From Palleronia abyssalis (lineage in GTDB: Bacteria > Pseudomonadota > Alphaproteobacteria > Rhodobacterales > Rhodobacteraceae): a stretch of 64,000 nucleotides of DNA. Where the stretch lies: assembly GCF_900302445.1 (NCBI RefSeq), contig NZ_ONZF01000002.1, forward strand, positions 1-64,000, given 5' to 3'. The notes beneath the pieces are model-generated. The model did no database searches and was not told where the DNA came from. It saw nothing but the letters and a program-made list of their open reading frames with translations. The position numbers were made by a program, and so were the translations under genes. The stretch's first letter is position 1; each line of letters starts with the position of its first letter. Of the stretch, positions 35,448-45,655 are shown in pieces.

Positions 35448-35702
35448 ATGAACGGTATCGGTTGGATCCTTACGATCATCATCGGCGGCCTCGCAGGCTG
35501 GCTGGCCGAGCAGTTCATGAAGTCCGACATGGGCATCATCATGAACATCATCCTCGGCATCGTCGGCGCGATCGTCTTCAACTTCCTGCTGGCGCTGATC
35601 CTGGGCACCGCGACCACAGGGATCATAGGGTCGCTGGTGGCTGGCTTCATCGGTGCATGCCTGCTGATCTGGATCGCCCGGCTGATCAAGGGTCGCGCCT
35701 GA
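35448..35702 (+). CDS. GlsB/YeaQ/YmgE family stress-response membrane protein
   Basis: 84 residues, three hydrophobic helices (GWILTIIIGGLAGWLAEQFM, IIMNIILGIVGAIVFNFLL, GIIGSLVAGFIGACLLIWIARLI) rich in Gly, typical of the transglycosylase-associated/GlsB family induced by stress. A perfect terminator follows 25 bp after the stop. Confidence 0.92.
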   Translation: MNGIGWILTIIIGGLAGWLAEQFMKSDMGIIMNIILGIVGAIVFNFLLALILGTATTGIIGSLVAGFIGACLLIWIARLIKGRA

Positions 35703-35727
35703 CGCATCCCGATCTTGACTGAAATGA

Positions 35728-35755
35728 CGCCGCGCCCCGACCGGGCGCGGCGTTT
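35728..35755 (+). terminator. Rho-independent terminator after the GlsB-like gene
   Basis: A perfect 10-bp stem CGCCGCGCCC / GGGCGCGGCG (35728-35737 with 35743-35752), a 5-nt loop and a short TTT tail. It ends 40 bp before the next start codon. Confidence 0.75.
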
Positions 35756-35795
35756 CGCCGTTGACACCGCGGCGCAACTGACGGACCCCGCCCCA

Positions 35796-36116
35796 ATGGC
35801 CCGCACGCAACATGTCTTCACCCTTCTGGTCGAGGTCGGCCGCGCCCCCGGCGACGGTCTTCCCAAGGATGCCAACGGCGCAGCGCTTCTGTGCTATGCC
35901 TCGGGCGTGGACGAAGCCGAAGCCGTGCGCGAGACGGTGGCGGTCCTGAAACAGGCCGAGATGTCGCCCCTCGACGTGACCGGCTATGGCACCCTCGAGG
36001 ATCGCCTGGCCGACGGGGACGAGATCGACCCCGAGGAGCGCGAATTGATGGATCGCGCCCTGTCGGAGAATGCAGTGATCGTCGCGCAGGCGACCCCATT
36101 CTTTGACGAGGACTGA
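35796..36116 (+). CDS. Conserved hypothetical protein
   Basis: 106 residues from MARTQHVFTLLVEVGRAPGD. Soluble, acidic C-terminal half (YGTLEDRLADGDEIDPEERELMDRALSENAVIVAQATPFFDED). It lies 63 bp before dapE on the same strand, after a terminator. The sequence pattern suggests a small alpha/beta domain, but I do not recognise the family. TTGACA at 35760-35765 could be a -35, with no clear -10. Confidence 0.75.
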   Translation: MARTQHVFTLLVEVGRAPGDGLPKDANGAALLCYASGVDEAEAVRETVAVLKQAEMSPLDVTGYGTLEDRLADGDEIDPEERELMDRALSENAVIVAQATPFFDED

Positions 36117-36179
36117 CCCCAACCCGTTGCGGTGCCTCGCCGCACGCCTAGATTCCTGGGCAGAATGCAAGGAACCGAA

Positions 36180-37310
36180 ATGATCGTCGATCCCGTCGAA
36201 CTGACAATGGCCCTGATCCGCGAGGACTCGGTGACCCCCAATTCCGGCGGGGCCATCGCCCTGATCGAACGGGTGTTGGAGGATAACGGGTTCACCTGCA
36301 CGCGCGTCGACCGCAACGGGATCCCCAACCTTTATGCGCGATCGGGCGGTCATGGCCCGGTCCTGGGTTTCAACGGGCACCTCGACGTGGTGCCGCCCGG
36401 CGATGCGGAGGCATGGACCTCGCCCCCCTTCGCGGCCGACATCCGCAATGGCGCGATTTACGGCCGGGGTGCCTGCGACATGAAATCGGGGGTGGCCGCC
36501 TTCGTCGCCGCCGTGATCGAATGTGCCGATACCTGCCCCGGATCGCTGGTCCTGACGATCACCGGAGACGAGGAAGGGGACGGCATCGACGGCACCGCTG
36601 CGATCCTGGACTGGATGGACACCACGGGCGAGGCGATGGACGCCTGCATCGTGGGCGAGCCGACCTGCCCCACCCACATGGGCGAGATGATCAAGATCGG
36701 CCGTCGGGGTTCTCTGACCGCACGGATCACGGCGAACGGTCAACAGGGGCATGCCGCCTATCCGCAGAACGCCCGCAACCCGATCCACGCGATGGTGGAC
36801 CTGCTAGGACGTCTGACCGGGATAGAACTGGACGACGGCACCGACCATTTCGATCACACCACGCTGCAGGTCACGGGCTTCGACACCGGCAACGAGGCCA
36901 ACAACGTCATTCCCGCCCGCTGCAAGTCCATGGTCAATATCCGCTTCAACGACGCCCATAGCGGGCTGTCGCTGACCAACTGGCTGAACGAAGAGGCGCG
37001 CAAGGCCACCGATGCAAGCGGCGTGCGCTTCGACCTCGACATCACGGTCTCGGGCGAGAGTTTCCTCACGCCCCCGGGACCACTGACCGAAATCGTACAG
37101 CGCGCCGTTGAGCATGAGACAGGACGGATTCCGGTGCTGTCCACGACAGGTGGCACATCCGACGCGCGGTTCATCAAGAACCACTGCCCGGTCGTCGAAT
37201 GCGGTCTGGTGGGCGCCACCATGCACCAGACCGACGAACGGGTCGAGATCGACCATATCCGCCAGCTTGCGGGCATCTATACCCGCATCATCAAGGGCTA
37301 CTTCGCATGA
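36180..37310 (+). CDS. dapE: Succinyl-diaminopimelate desuccinylase
   Basis: 376 residues. M20-family dizinc hydrolase releasing LL-diaminopimelate. Metal and catalytic motifs: [25 protein letters not shown] and [12 protein letters not shown], and the C-terminal [15 protein letters not shown] 36180 is used because AAGGAACCGAA precedes it. The following acetyltransferase starts inside its stop codon (ATGA). Confidence 0.96.
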   Translation: MIVDPVELTMALIREDSVTPNSGGAIALIERVLEDNGFTCTRVDRNGIPNLYARSGGHGPVLGFNGHLDVVPPGDAEAWTSPPFAADIRNGAIYGRGACDMKSGVAAFVAAVIECADTCPGSLVLTITGDEEGDGIDGTAAILDWMDTTGEAMDACIVGEPTCPTHMGEMIKIGRRGSLTARITANGQQGHAAYPQNARNPIHAMVDLLGRLTGIELDDGTDHFDHTTLQVTGFDTGNEANNVIPARCKSMVNIRFNDAHSGLSLTNWLNEEARKATDASGVRFDLDITVSGESFLTPPGPLTEIVQRAVEHETGRIPVLSTTGGTSDARFIKNHCPVVECGLVGATMHQTDERVEIDHIRQLAGIYTRIIKGYFA

Positions 37311-37729
37311 CCCTTCTGATTTCCCGCACCGACGACCTGAATGCCTGCCGCGCGCTTCGCCGCGCCGTCTTCATCGACGAGCAGAACGTGCCCGAAGACC
37401 TGGAATGGGACGGCCGCGACGCCGAAGCCCTGCACATCCTGGCCCAGCAGGACGGTCAACCCATCGCCACGCTGCGGATGTTCCGCGACCCGCCCGAGGC
37501 CAAGATCGGCCGGGTCTGCGTCCTGCCGCAATACCGCGGCACCGGCATCGGCCGCCAGCTCATGGACGTCGCCATCGGGATCCTGCGCGATTCGCCAAGG
37601 ATCGAGACGGTCAAGCTGGGTGCCCAGTTGCACGTTTTGGAGTTCTACCGTCCCATGGGGTTCGAGCCCGAGGGCCCGATCTACGACGATGCCGGCATTC
37701 CCCATCGCGACATGCGGCTGACCCTCTAG
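37307..37729 (+). CDS. GNAT family N-acetyltransferase
   Basis: 140 residues from [18 protein letters not shown]. Acetyl-CoA-binding motif [16 protein letters not shown] (R/Q-x2-G-x-G/A type) preceded by [10 protein letters not shown]. ElaA/YjcF-like small acetyltransferase; substrate unknown. Coupled to dapE by ATGA overlap. Confidence 0.92.
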   Translation: MTLLISRTDDLNACRALRRAVFIDEQNVPEDLEWDGRDAEALHILAQQDGQPIATLRMFRDPPEAKIGRVCVLPQYRGTGIGRQLMDVAIGILRDSPRIETVKLGAQLHVLEFYRPMGFEPEGPIYDDAGIPHRDMRLTL

Positions 37730-37748
37730 CCGCGCCCGAAAGGCTTTC

Positions 37749-40007
37749 ATGACCGATCTTCCCACCAAGTCCGACATCCTGAGATGGATCGCTGACAATC
37801 CGACCCAGACCGCCAAGCGCGACATCGCACGGGCCTTCGGCATCAAGGGCGGGGCGCGGATCGACCTCAAGCGGATGCTGAAGGAGCTGGAGGAAGAAGG
37901 TCACCTCGAAAAGCGCAAGAAGACCTATCGCGACCCCGAGGCACTGCCCCCCGTGTCGGTCTGCGAGGTCGTGGGGCCGGACCGCGACGGCGATGTCTAC
38001 GCGCGTCCGATGGAATGGCAGGGCGACGGCCCCGAACCGCGCATCCTGCTGGTCGAGCGTAAGTCCGACGTCGCGTTGGGCCGCGGCGACCGGGTGCTGC
38101 TGCGTCTTACGAAGGTCGAGGGGCAGGACCACGCCTATGAAGGGCGCCTGATCCGCAAGCTGACCAAGACCCATGCGCGGATGCTGGGCATCTTCCGAGG
38201 CACCAGCGATGGCGGGCGGATCGTGCCTATCGACAAGGGCTCGGACAAGGAATGGCTGATCCGCGCGGGTGAAACCCAAGGCGCCAAGGACGGTGAGTTG
38301 GTCGAGGCCGAGCGTGCGGGCCCCAAGGACCGTATGGGCCTCCCCCGCGGCCGCGTCATCGACCGGCTAGGCGACCCCAGCGCGCCGAAATCCGTGTCGC
38401 TCATCGCGATCCGGCAGCACGGCATCCCGGACGTCTTCCCCGACGAGACCATCGCCGAGGCCGAAGCCGCCGAGCCGGTCCCGCTGGGCAACCGCACGGA
38501 TCTGCGCGACCTGCCGCTGATCACCATCGACCCGTCGGACGCGCGCGACCATGACGACGCGGTCTTCGCCGCGCCCGACGACGACCCGAAGAACCAGGGC
38601 GGCCACGTCCTGTGGGTCGCGATCGCAGACGTCGCCCACTATGTCCGCCCCGGATCGGCGCTGGATCACGAGGCGCGGCTGCGCGGCAATTCCAGCTATT
38701 TCCCCGACCGGGTCGTTCCGATGCTGCCCGAAGCGCTGTCGGGCGACCTGTGTTCGCTGCACGAGGGCGAGGACCGCGCCTGCCTTGCCGTGCGCATGGT
38801 GCTGGACCGCGAGGGCAACAAGATCGCCCACGAGTTCCACCGCGGCCTGATGCGCTCGCCCGCATCGCTGTCCTACGAAGACGCGCAGGCCGCACAGAAT
38901 GGCGAGACGACCGACAAGACCGCGCCGCTTCTGGACACCGTGATCCGCCCCCTGTTCGACGCCTACACCGCTTTGCAGGCGGCCCGTCACCGCCGCCAGC
39001 CGCTGAATCTTGACCTGCCCGAACGGCGGATCGAGCTGTCGCCCGAGGGACGCGTCACCTCCATCGCGTTCCGCGACCGGCTGGACGCGCACAAGTTGAT
39101 CGAAGAATTCATGGTGCTGGCCAATGTCGCGGCGGCCGAGGAACTGGTGAAGCGCAAGTCGCCCCTGCTGTTCCGCGTTCACGAGGAACCCAACCCCGAA
39201 AAGCTGGAAGCCCTGCGCGAGGTGGCGCAAGCCTCGGGCCTGACGTTGGCCAAGGGCCAGGTGCTTCAGACGCGTCACCTGAACGGCCTTCTGACGCAAG
39301 CCCACGGGACCGAGTTCGACGAGCTGATCAACATGTCCACCCTGCGCGCCATGACGCAGGCCTATTACAGCCCCGACAACTTCGCCCATTTCGGCCTGGC
39401 CTTGCGGAACTACGCGCATTTCACCTCGCCCATCCGGCGCTATGCCGACCTAGTGGTGCATCGCGCGCTGATCAGCGCGCATGGATGGGGAAAGGATGGG
39501 CTGACCCCCATCGACATCGAACGCCTGCCCGAGACCGCCGAACAGATCAGCCAGACCGAGCGGCGGTCGATGGTGGCCGAGCGTGATACGACCGACCGCT
39601 ACCTTGCCGCGTTCATGTCCGAACGGCTGGGCGAGGAGGTCACGGGGCGCGTCTCGGGCGTGCAGCGTTTCGGCCTGTTCGTGAAGCTGGACGAGACCGG
39701 CGCAGACGGCCTGATCCCCATGCGGGCGCTGGGCGGTGAGTATTTCCACCACGACCCCGAGGCACAGACCGTGATGGGCGCCGAGTCCGGCACCGTCCTG
39801 GGCCTGGGGCAGCGCGTGACGGTTCGGATCGCGGAAGCCGTGCCTACCACCGGGGGGCTGGTGCTGGACCTCGTCGCGGCCGAGGGGGCGAGCATCGCGC
39901 CGGGCGGTCGGACCTCGCGGCGCAGCACCCCCAAGCGGGCGAAGGGAAAGGCAAAGGCCCGGAAGGCCGCGAAGGAGCGGAAGGTCAAGCGCACCCGCCG
40001 GGGATAG
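37749..40007 (+). CDS. rnr: Ribonuclease R
   Basis: 752 residues. Processive 3'-5' exoribonuclease. Domains: N-terminal winged helix (residues ~5-60), cold-shock/OB region, RNB catalytic domain with DLPLITIDPSDARDHDDAVFA near 255-275 (four Asp), S1 domain near 625-700 (VTGRVSGVQRFGLFVKLDETGADGLIP) and a strongly basic Lys/Arg-rich C-terminal tail (KRAKGKAKARKAAKERKVKR) common to RNase R. Begins 19 bp after the acetyltransferase. Confidence 0.97.
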   Translation: MTDLPTKSDILRWIADNPTQTAKRDIARAFGIKGGARIDLKRMLKELEEEGHLEKRKKTYRDPEALPPVSVCEVVGPDRDGDVYARPMEWQGDGPEPRILLVERKSDVALGRGDRVLLRLTKVEGQDHAYEGRLIRKLTKTHARMLGIFRGTSDGGRIVPIDKGSDKEWLIRAGETQGAKDGELVEAERAGPKDRMGLPRGRVIDRLGDPSAPKSVSLIAIRQHGIPDVFPDETIAEAEAAEPVPLGNRTDLRDLPLITIDPSDARDHDDAVFAAPDDDPKNQGGHVLWVAIADVAHYVRPGSALDHEARLRGNSSYFPDRVVPMLPEALSGDLCSLHEGEDRACLAVRMVLDREGNKIAHEFHRGLMRSPASLSYEDAQAAQNGETTDKTAPLLDTVIRPLFDAYTALQAARHRRQPLNLDLPERRIELSPEGRVTSIAFRDRLDAHKLIEEFMVLANVAAAEELVKRKSPLLFRVHEEPNPEKLEALREVAQASGLTLAKGQVLQTRHLNGLLTQAHGTEFDELINMSTLRAMTQAYYSPDNFAHFGLALRNYAHFTSPIRRYADLVVHRALISAHGWGKDGLTPIDIERLPETAEQISQTERRSMVAERDTTDRYLAAFMSERLGEEVTGRVSGVQRFGLFVKLDETGADGLIPMRALGGEYFHHDPEAQTVMGAESGTVLGLGQRVTVRIAEAVPTTGGLVLDLVAAEGASIAPGGRTSRRSTPKRAKGKAKARKAAKERKVKRTRRG

Positions 40008-40112
40008 AAGCGGGTCGGGTGCATGGATCAGGCCCCGTGGACCCGCCGCCATTCGCCTTGACGCTCTTCGCTACGGATGCAGGATCGCGAGCGACCAACC
40101 AAGGAACACGCC

Positions 40113-40715
40113 ATGCGCGACCGTACCCACGCCCTCCTCGTCATCGACATGCAAAACGACTTCATCGCCGATGGCGCCTTGGCCGTGCCCGGCGGCGATC
40201 AGATCGTCGACGGGATCAACGCGCTGATGGACGACTTCGCCACCGTGATCCTGACGCAGGACTGGCACCCGGCCGGGCATTCGTCCTTCGCGTCGCAGCA
40301 CCCCGGCAAGTCTCCGATGGAAATGACCGAGATGCCATACGGCCCGCAAGTCCTGTGGCCCGACCACTGCGTCCAAGGCAGAAAAGGGGCTGAGTTCGTG
40401 CCGGGGCTGCGCACGGACGGCGACCTGATCATCCGCAAGGGCTTCAATCCGGCGATCGACAGCTATTCCGCGTTCTTCGAGAATGACCACACGACCCCGA
40501 CGGGACTGGAAGGCTATCTGCGGACTCGCGGCATCGACAAGCTGACGATGGTCGGCCTCGCCCTTGATTTCTGCGTGAACTACTCGGCGCAGGATGCCGC
40601 CCGCCTTGGGTTCGACGTCACATTGCGCCCCGACCTGTCGGCGGCCATCGACCTCGACGGTTCGCGGGACGCGTCCATGAAAGACATGGAGAATGCCGGC
40701 GTCCGGCTGCCCTGA
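40113..40715 (+). CDS. pncA: Nicotinamidase PncA
   Basis: 200 residues. Isochorismatase-fold amidase converting nicotinamide to nicotinate for NAD salvage. Catalytic Asp in LLVIDMQNDFI, metal-site residues in DWHPAGHSSF, and catalytic Cys in VGLALDFCVNYSAQDA. AAGGAACACGCC precedes ATG 40113. Stop and the next start share one base (TGATG). Confidence 0.95.
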   Translation: MRDRTHALLVIDMQNDFIADGALAVPGGDQIVDGINALMDDFATVILTQDWHPAGHSSFASQHPGKSPMEMTEMPYGPQVLWPDHCVQGRKGAEFVPGLRTDGDLIIRKGFNPAIDSYSAFFENDHTTPTGLEGYLRTRGIDKLTMVGLALDFCVNYSAQDAARLGFDVTLRPDLSAAIDLDGSRDASMKDMENAGVRLP

Positions 40716-41623
40716 TGGATCTGCGCGCGCTTCTTCTGGGGCTTGCCTTCGCGGTCATGTGGTCCTCGGCGTTCACCAGCGCCAAATTCATCGTCGCCGA
40801 CGCCCCGCCACTGACGGCGCTGGCGTTTCGCTTTCTGATCTCTGGCGCCATCGGCGTCGCCATCGCCCGCGCCATGGGGCAGTCCTGGCATCTGAGCCGG
40901 GCACAATGGCGGGCGACCTTCGTGTTTGGCCTGTGCCAGAACGCGCTGTATCTTGGCCTGAATTTCGTGGCGATGCGCACGATCGACGCGGGGCTCGCTT
41001 CGATCATCGCATCGACAATGCCGCTTCTGGTGGCGCTGGCCGGGTGGCTGGCCTTGGGCGAACGGCTGCGCCCGCTGGGGATCGCCGGCCTGCTCGCCGG
41101 GCTGACCGGGGTCACCCTGATTATGGGCACCCGGATTTCGGGCGGCGTCGACATGATCGGGTTGTCGTACTGTATCGCGGGCGTGCTGGCCCTGACCGTG
41201 GCGACCCTTTCGCTGCGTGGTGCATCCTCGGGCGGGAATGTCCTGATGGTGGTGGGCCTGCAGATGCTGGTGGGCGCCGCGCTCGAGCCGTGGGACGTCG
41301 ACTGGTCCGCGTCCCTGTTGATCGCATTCGCCTACACGACGCTGGTCCCGGGGCTTCTGGCGACCTTTGCGTGGTTCACGCTGGTGCGCCGCATCGGGCC
41401 GGTCCGCGCGGCGACGTTCCACTTCCTCAATCCATTTCTCGGGGTCGCGATCGCGGCCCTCATCCTGGGCGAGGCGCTGGGCCTTTTCGATCTGATCGGG
41501 GTCGCCATCATCATGGCCGGTATCTTTGCGGTGCAGTTTTCCAAGGCACCACCGCCTGAAAGTTCAGCAGTCTGTGACGAGACGTCGCTTGTGAACCGGG
41601 AAAAAGCTGACACAGTGTCGTAG
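40715..41623 (+). CDS. EamA/DMT family transporter
   Basis: 302 residues, ten predicted membrane helices in two EamA repeats (WSSAFTSAKFIVADAPPLTALAFRFLISG and the C-terminal TLVPGLLATFAWFTLVRRIGPVRAATFHFLNPFLGV). Metabolite exporter/importer of unknown substrate. Translationally coupled to pncA. Confidence 0.9.
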   Translation: MDLRALLLGLAFAVMWSSAFTSAKFIVADAPPLTALAFRFLISGAIGVAIARAMGQSWHLSRAQWRATFVFGLCQNALYLGLNFVAMRTIDAGLASIIASTMPLLVALAGWLALGERLRPLGIAGLLAGLTGVTLIMGTRISGGVDMIGLSYCIAGVLALTVATLSLRGASSGGNVLMVVGLQMLVGAALEPWDVDWSASLLIAFAYTTLVPGLLATFAWFTLVRRIGPVRAATFHFLNPFLGVAIAALILGEALGLFDLIGVAIIMAGIFAVQFSKAPPPESSAVCDETSLVNREKADTVS

Positions 41624-41647
41624 CGTAAATCTCGTGCGGAGACCGAC

Positions 41648-41926
41648 ATGATAGCCGACGATATCTCCGAGACGGCCAATGTCCTGCTCGAGCAGGTCGA
41701 TTCGCTGGATCATGACGAGAAATGCGACACCATCATACGGATGTCGCTGTACCTCATGGAATGGGGCGGATCGATGCTGGCACAGAATTGCGGCGACGAC
41801 ATTACCGCACGGTATCAAAGCCTCACACGCGAAATGGGAAAGCTGCATACCGAGATTCGGGGCGCAACCGGCATGGACACCAATCCCGGACGATCGGCGG
41901 GGATCATCCAGTTTCCCAAACGATAA
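41648..41926 (+). CDS. Small hypothetical protein
   Basis: 92 residues, soluble and mostly helical (MIADDISETANVLLEQVDSL; then a segment with TIIRMSLYLMEWGGSMLAQN). No family recognised. Located 24 bp after the DMT transporter and just before the convergent tRNA-Lys gene; a short upstream gap with GGAGACCGAC may provide the ribosome site. Confidence 0.65.
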   Translation: MIADDISETANVLLEQVDSLDHDEKCDTIIRMSLYLMEWGGSMLAQNCGDDITARYQSLTREMGKLHTEIRGATGMDTNPGRSAGIIQFPKR

Positions 41927-41950
41927 ACACGCCTAACGTCGAAGCGGAAG

Positions 41951-42026
41951 TGGTGAGCCGACAGGGGCTCGAACCCTGGACCTACTGATTAAAAGTCAGT
42001 TGCTCTACCAACTGAGCTATCGGCTC
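41951..42026 (-). tRNA. tRNA-Lys (anticodon UUU)
   Basis: The 76-nt minus-strand sequence folds as a cloverleaf: acceptor GAGCCGA/TCGGCTC with discriminator A and encoded CCA; D arm AGCTCAGTTGGTAGAGC; anticodon loop CTTTTAA with TTT at 41991-41993; T arm with GGTTCGAGCCC. It decodes AAA/AAG. Confidence 0.97.
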
Positions 42027-42037
42027 ACTGGCGGGCG

Positions 42038-42065
42038 AAATAACGGGGCCTCTCCGGGGCGTCAA
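42038..42065 (-). promoter_or_regulatory. Promoter of tRNA-Lys
   Basis: On the minus strand -35 TTGACG (42060-42065, within CTTGACG) and -10 TTATTT (42038-42043) are 16 bp apart; the -10 ends 11 bp before the tRNA 5' end. CTTGAC is a common -35 core in Rhodobacteraceae stable-RNA promoters. Confidence 0.6.
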
Positions 42066-42118
42066 GCGCAAAGCCGGCGCTTTTCTTCATGTCGTGCTCT
42101 CATTATATGGCGCAAGCC

Positions 42119-42952
42119 ATGATCCAGCGCTCCGCCCCCCTTCCGTTCATGAAGATGCACGGCCTCGGCAACGACTTTGTCGTCCTCGACCTGCGCGAGG
42201 GCGAAGATGTCATGACGCCCGATCTAGCCCGTGCCGTGGGCGACCGCCGGCGCGGCGTGGGATTCGATCAACTGGCCACGATTCACGAGGATACCGAAGC
42301 AGACGCGCGACTGGTCTTCTGGAACGCCGACGGCTCGCAGGCCGGAGCCTGCGGCAACGCCACTCGCTGCATCGCTCGCCATTTGATGGACACGACCGGC
42401 CGAATCGAACTGCACCTGCGGACCGAACGTGGCCTGCTGACCGCGCGCGACGGAGGGAACAGCCTGACGGCAGTGAACATGGGGGCGCCGATCCTCGACT
42501 GGCGCGAAATCCCCCTGGCGGACGACGTCGACATCGACGCCCTGCCCATCGACGGAGCGCCGATGGCGACCGGCATGGGCAACCCGCATTGCACGTTCTT
42601 CGTGGATGACGTGACCAGCGTGGACCTGTCCACCTTTGGCCCCGCGCACGAGCATCACCCCCTGTTCCCCCAGCGCACGAACGTCCAGATCGCCCAACTG
42701 AACGGTCCCGACCGCTTGCGCATGCGGGTGTGGGAACGCGGTGCCGGGATCACGCTGGCCTCCGGCTCGTCTTCTTGCGCGGTGGCGGTCGCGGCACATC
42801 GCCGGGGTCTGACCGGGCGCAGCGTGACCATCGACCTCGATGGCGGGACGATTCTTATCGACTGGCGCGATGATGGTGTGTGGATGACCGGACCCACGGC
42901 CCATGTCTTCGACGGGCTTCTAACCCCCGACTGGCTGGAGGCGCATCAATGA
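42119..42952 (+). CDS. dapF: Diaminopimelate epimerase
   Basis: 277 residues from [20 protein letters not shown]. Converts LL- to meso-diaminopimelate. The two catalytic Cys are in GACGNATRC and [12 protein letters not shown]. Earlier in-frame ATGs at 42089 and 42107 are possible; 42119 gives the family-typical N-terminus, and no start has a clear ribosome site. The next gene starts inside its stop (ATGA). Confidence 0.95.
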   Translation: MIQRSAPLPFMKMHGLGNDFVVLDLREGEDVMTPDLARAVGDRRRGVGFDQLATIHEDTEADARLVFWNADGSQAGACGNATRCIARHLMDTTGRIELHLRTERGLLTARDGGNSLTAVNMGAPILDWREIPLADDVDIDALPIDGAPMATGMGNPHCTFFVDDVTSVDLSTFGPAHEHHPLFPQRTNVQIAQLNGPDRLRMRVWERGAGITLASGSSSCAVAVAAHRRGLTGRSVTIDLDGGTILIDWRDDGVWMTGPTAHVFDGLLTPDWLEAHQ

Positions 42953-44205
42953 ACCCGCCCGTCTTTTCCAACCACGGCTGCCGCCTGAACATGTACGAGA
43001 CCGAGGCGATGAAGGCCCTTGCCGCCGAGCATGGCCTGTCCGACGCCGTGGTGGTCAACACATGCGCGGTGACGGCCGAGGCCGTGCGCAAGGCCAAGAA
43101 GGACATCCGCCGCCTCGCCCGCGAGAACCCCGGTGCTGCCGTCATCGTCACCGGCTGCGCCGCCCAGACCGAGCCCGAGACCTTCGCGGCCATGCCCGAG
43201 GTCACGCGCGTCATCGGCAACACCGAAAAGATGCAGCCTGCCACATGGGCTGCCATGGCCCCCGATTTCACGGGGCAGACCGAGCGCGTTCAGGTCGACG
43301 ACATCATGTCCGTGACCGAGACTGCCGGCCACCTGATCGACGGCTTTGGCACCCGGTCGCGCGCCTATGTGCAGGTCCAGAACGGCTGCGACCACCGCTG
43401 CACCTTCTGCATCATCCCCTACGGCCGGGGCAATTCCCGCTCGGTCCCCGCGGGTGTCGTGATCGAGCAGATCCGCCGCCTTGCCGCGCAGGGCTACGAG
43501 GAGATCGTGCTGACCGGCGTCGACCTGACCTCGTGGGGCGCCGATCTGCCGGGTACGCCGCGCCTGGGCGATCTGGTCATGCGCATCCTCAAGCTGGTGC
43601 CCGACCTGCCGCGCCTTCGGATCAGCTCGATCGATTCGATCGAGGTGGACGAAAACCTGATGCGCGCCATCGCCGAGGAAGAGCGGCTGATGCCCCACCT
43701 GCACCTGTCGCTCCAGCACGGCTCGGACCTGATCCTCAAGCGGATGAAGCGCCGCCACCTGCGCGGCGACGCGATCCGCTTCTGCGAAGAGGCCCGCCGC
43801 CTGCGCCCCGAGATGACCTTCGGCGCCGACATCATCGCCGGTTTCCCGACCGAGACCGAGGATCATTTCTCCGACTCCCTCCGGCTGGTCGAGGATTGCG
43901 GCCTGACATGGCTGCACGTCTTCCCCTACTCTGTCCGGCAGGGCACCCCCGCCGCACGGATGCCGCAGCTTGACGGCGGCGTGGTGAAAGACCGGGCCGC
44001 CCGGCTGCGCGCGGCGGGCGAGCAGGCCGTCGCTGCTCATCTGAACGCGCAGGTCGGACGCACCCACCGCGTTCTGATGGAAAGCCCCCGCATGGGCCGG
44101 ACCGAGCAATTCGCAGAAGTTGCGTTCGACAGCGATCGCATCGAAGGCCGCACCGTCGAGACCCGCATCGACGGCGTCTCGGGGACCCGACTGCGCGCGG
44201 CGTGA
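42949..44205 (+). CDS. mtaB: tRNA t6A37 methylthiotransferase MtaB
   Basis: 418 residues. Radical SAM methylthiotransferase converting t6A37 to ms2t6A37. The N-terminal UPF0004 domain carries three cluster Cys (NHGCRLN, VNTCAVT, VTGCAAQ), the radical SAM motif is [15 protein letters not shown], and a TRAM-like C-terminal end follows. Translationally coupled to dapF. Confidence 0.96.
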   Translation: MNPPVFSNHGCRLNMYETEAMKALAAEHGLSDAVVVNTCAVTAEAVRKAKKDIRRLARENPGAAVIVTGCAAQTEPETFAAMPEVTRVIGNTEKMQPATWAAMAPDFTGQTERVQVDDIMSVTETAGHLIDGFGTRSRAYVQVQNGCDHRCTFCIIPYGRGNSRSVPAGVVIEQIRRLAAQGYEEIVLTGVDLTSWGADLPGTPRLGDLVMRILKLVPDLPRLRISSIDSIEVDENLMRAIAEEERLMPHLHLSLQHGSDLILKRMKRRHLRGDAIRFCEEARRLRPEMTFGADIIAGFPTETEDHFSDSLRLVEDCGLTWLHVFPYSVRQGTPAARMPQLDGGVVKDRAARLRAAGEQAVAAHLNAQVGRTHRVLMESPRMGRTEQFAEVAFDSDRIEGRTVETRIDGVSGTRLRAA

Positions 44206-44259
44206 CACGCCCGTCATTTCGGTCTTGGCGGCGCCCCCGTTCCGGATAGAGTGCGTCCC

Positions 44260-44862
44260 ATGATGGATCTTTATCACGCCGCCGCATCGCCCTTCGTCCG
44301 CAAGGTCATGGTCACGCTGCACGAAACCGACCAATTGGGCGACGTGAAGATTGTACCCTCGGCGCAGACCCCGCTCAGCCCGAATCCGGCCAACCAGAAC
44401 CCGCTGGGCAAGATCCCCTGCCTGACGCGTCCGGATGGACCGGCCCTGTATGACAGCCGGGTTATCTGCCGGTATCTGGCACACCGCGCGGGGGCGAGTC
44501 TTTATCCCGAATCGCGGATTTGGGACGTGCTGACGCTTGAGGCGACGGGCGACGGCATAATGGATGCGGCGGTGCTGATGGTCTACGAATGGCGTGTCCG
44601 CCCCGAAGGAATGCAGGTTCCCGAGTTCGTCGAGGCGCAATGGGCCAAGATCACTCGCGCCCTCGACACGCTGGAGAACCGCTGGCTCAGCCATCTGGCG
44701 GGGCCGCTCGACATGGGCCAGATCGCCATCGGATGCGCCCTGCCCTACCTGGATTTCCGCCACCCTGACCGCGACTGGCGCGCCACCCGCCCCGGTCTTG
44801 CCGCATTCGCGGCCCGCATGGCCGACCGCCCCTCCTTCACCGCGACGCCCCCCGACGCCTGA
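44260..44862 (+). CDS. Glutathione S-transferase family protein
   Basis: 200 residues. N-terminal thioredoxin-like domain with MDLYHAAASPFVRKVMVTLHE and NPLGKIPCLTRPDGPALYDSRVICRYL (G-site residues), then an all-helical C-terminal domain. The Ser in ASPFVRK is the likely catalytic residue. Substrate unknown. ATG 44260 and ATG 44263 are tandem. Encoded glutathione synthesis (gshA) lies elsewhere in the window. Confidence 0.92.
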   Translation: MMDLYHAAASPFVRKVMVTLHETDQLGDVKIVPSAQTPLSPNPANQNPLGKIPCLTRPDGPALYDSRVICRYLAHRAGASLYPESRIWDVLTLEATGDGIMDAAVLMVYEWRVRPEGMQVPEFVEAQWAKITRALDTLENRWLSHLAGPLDMGQIAIGCALPYLDFRHPDRDWRATRPGLAAFAARMADRPSFTATPPDA

Positions 44863-45061
44863 GCAGGCTACCCTAGCCGCGCCGATCCGGCACCAATTTA
44901 CTTGATCGAAAGACCGCGCGGCCTACGAAGACGGTCCCTGCGCGGCTTTGCCCGCTGGACCAGCGGGGGACGAGACGCTAGAGACCCAAGCAACGCTCCG
45001 GATGACGCCCGGTCGACGCCGTTCGTCCGCCTTCATCCCGGCCTGCAAGAAGGAGAGAGAC

Positions 45062-45643
45062 GTGTCACACGCAGACGATCACGGCACCACCCGCCGCGAC
45101 TTCATCTATTACGCCACGGCCGGGGCAGGCGCGGTCGTCGCCGGTGCCGCGGTCTGGCCCCTCATCAACCAGATGAACCCGGCCGCCAACGTGCAGGCCT
45201 TGTCGTCGATCCGCGTGGACGTCGGCGGGCTGGAGCCGGGGACGCAGTTGACCGTCCAGTGGTTGGGCAAGCCCGTCTTCATCCGCCGCCGCACCGAGGC
45301 CGAGATCGAGGAAGCCAACAGCGTCGACGTCTCGACCCTGCCTGACCCGCTGGCCCGGAATGCCAATATCGACGGCACCGCCCCCGCGACCGACCCCAAC
45401 CGCGCCCTGAGCCAAGGGGTCGAGGGTGAGACGCCGGAAGAATGGCTGGTCATGATGGGCGTCTGCACGCACCTGGGCTGCGTGCCCCTGGGCGATGGCG
45501 CGGGCGACTTCAACGGCTGGTTCTGCCCCTGCCACGGCTCGCACTACGACACGGCAGGCCGCATTCGCCGCGGCCCCGCGCCGGAAAACCTGCCCGTCCC
45601 CGTCGCCCGGTTCGACGGCGAAACCGAAATCGTTCTGGGATAA
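45062..45643 (+). CDS. petA: Ubiquinol-cytochrome c reductase iron-sulfur subunit (Rieske)
   Basis: 193 residues starting at GTG with AAGGAG upstream. Twin-arginine-type N-terminus ([20 protein letters not shown]) is the uncleaved membrane anchor. The 2Fe-2S ligands are in CTHLGCVPL and CPCHGSHYD. First gene of the petABC operon for cytochrome bc1, which takes electrons from quinol in respiration and photosynthetic cyclic flow. Confidence 0.97.
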   Translation: MSHADDHGTTRRDFIYYATAGAGAVVAGAAVWPLINQMNPAANVQALSSIRVDVGGLEPGTQLTVQWLGKPVFIRRRTEAEIEEANSVDVSTLPDPLARNANIDGTAPATDPNRALSQGVEGETPEEWLVMMGVCTHLGCVPLGDGAGDFNGWFCPCHGSHYDTAGRIRRGPAPENLPVPVARFDGETEIVLG

Positions 45644-45655
45644 GGAGACCGTATC

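Noticed and set aside
44863-45061. FNR/FixK box upstream of petA
   Set aside because: TTGATC occurs at about 44902 but the other half-site of TTGAT-N4-ATCAA is absent.
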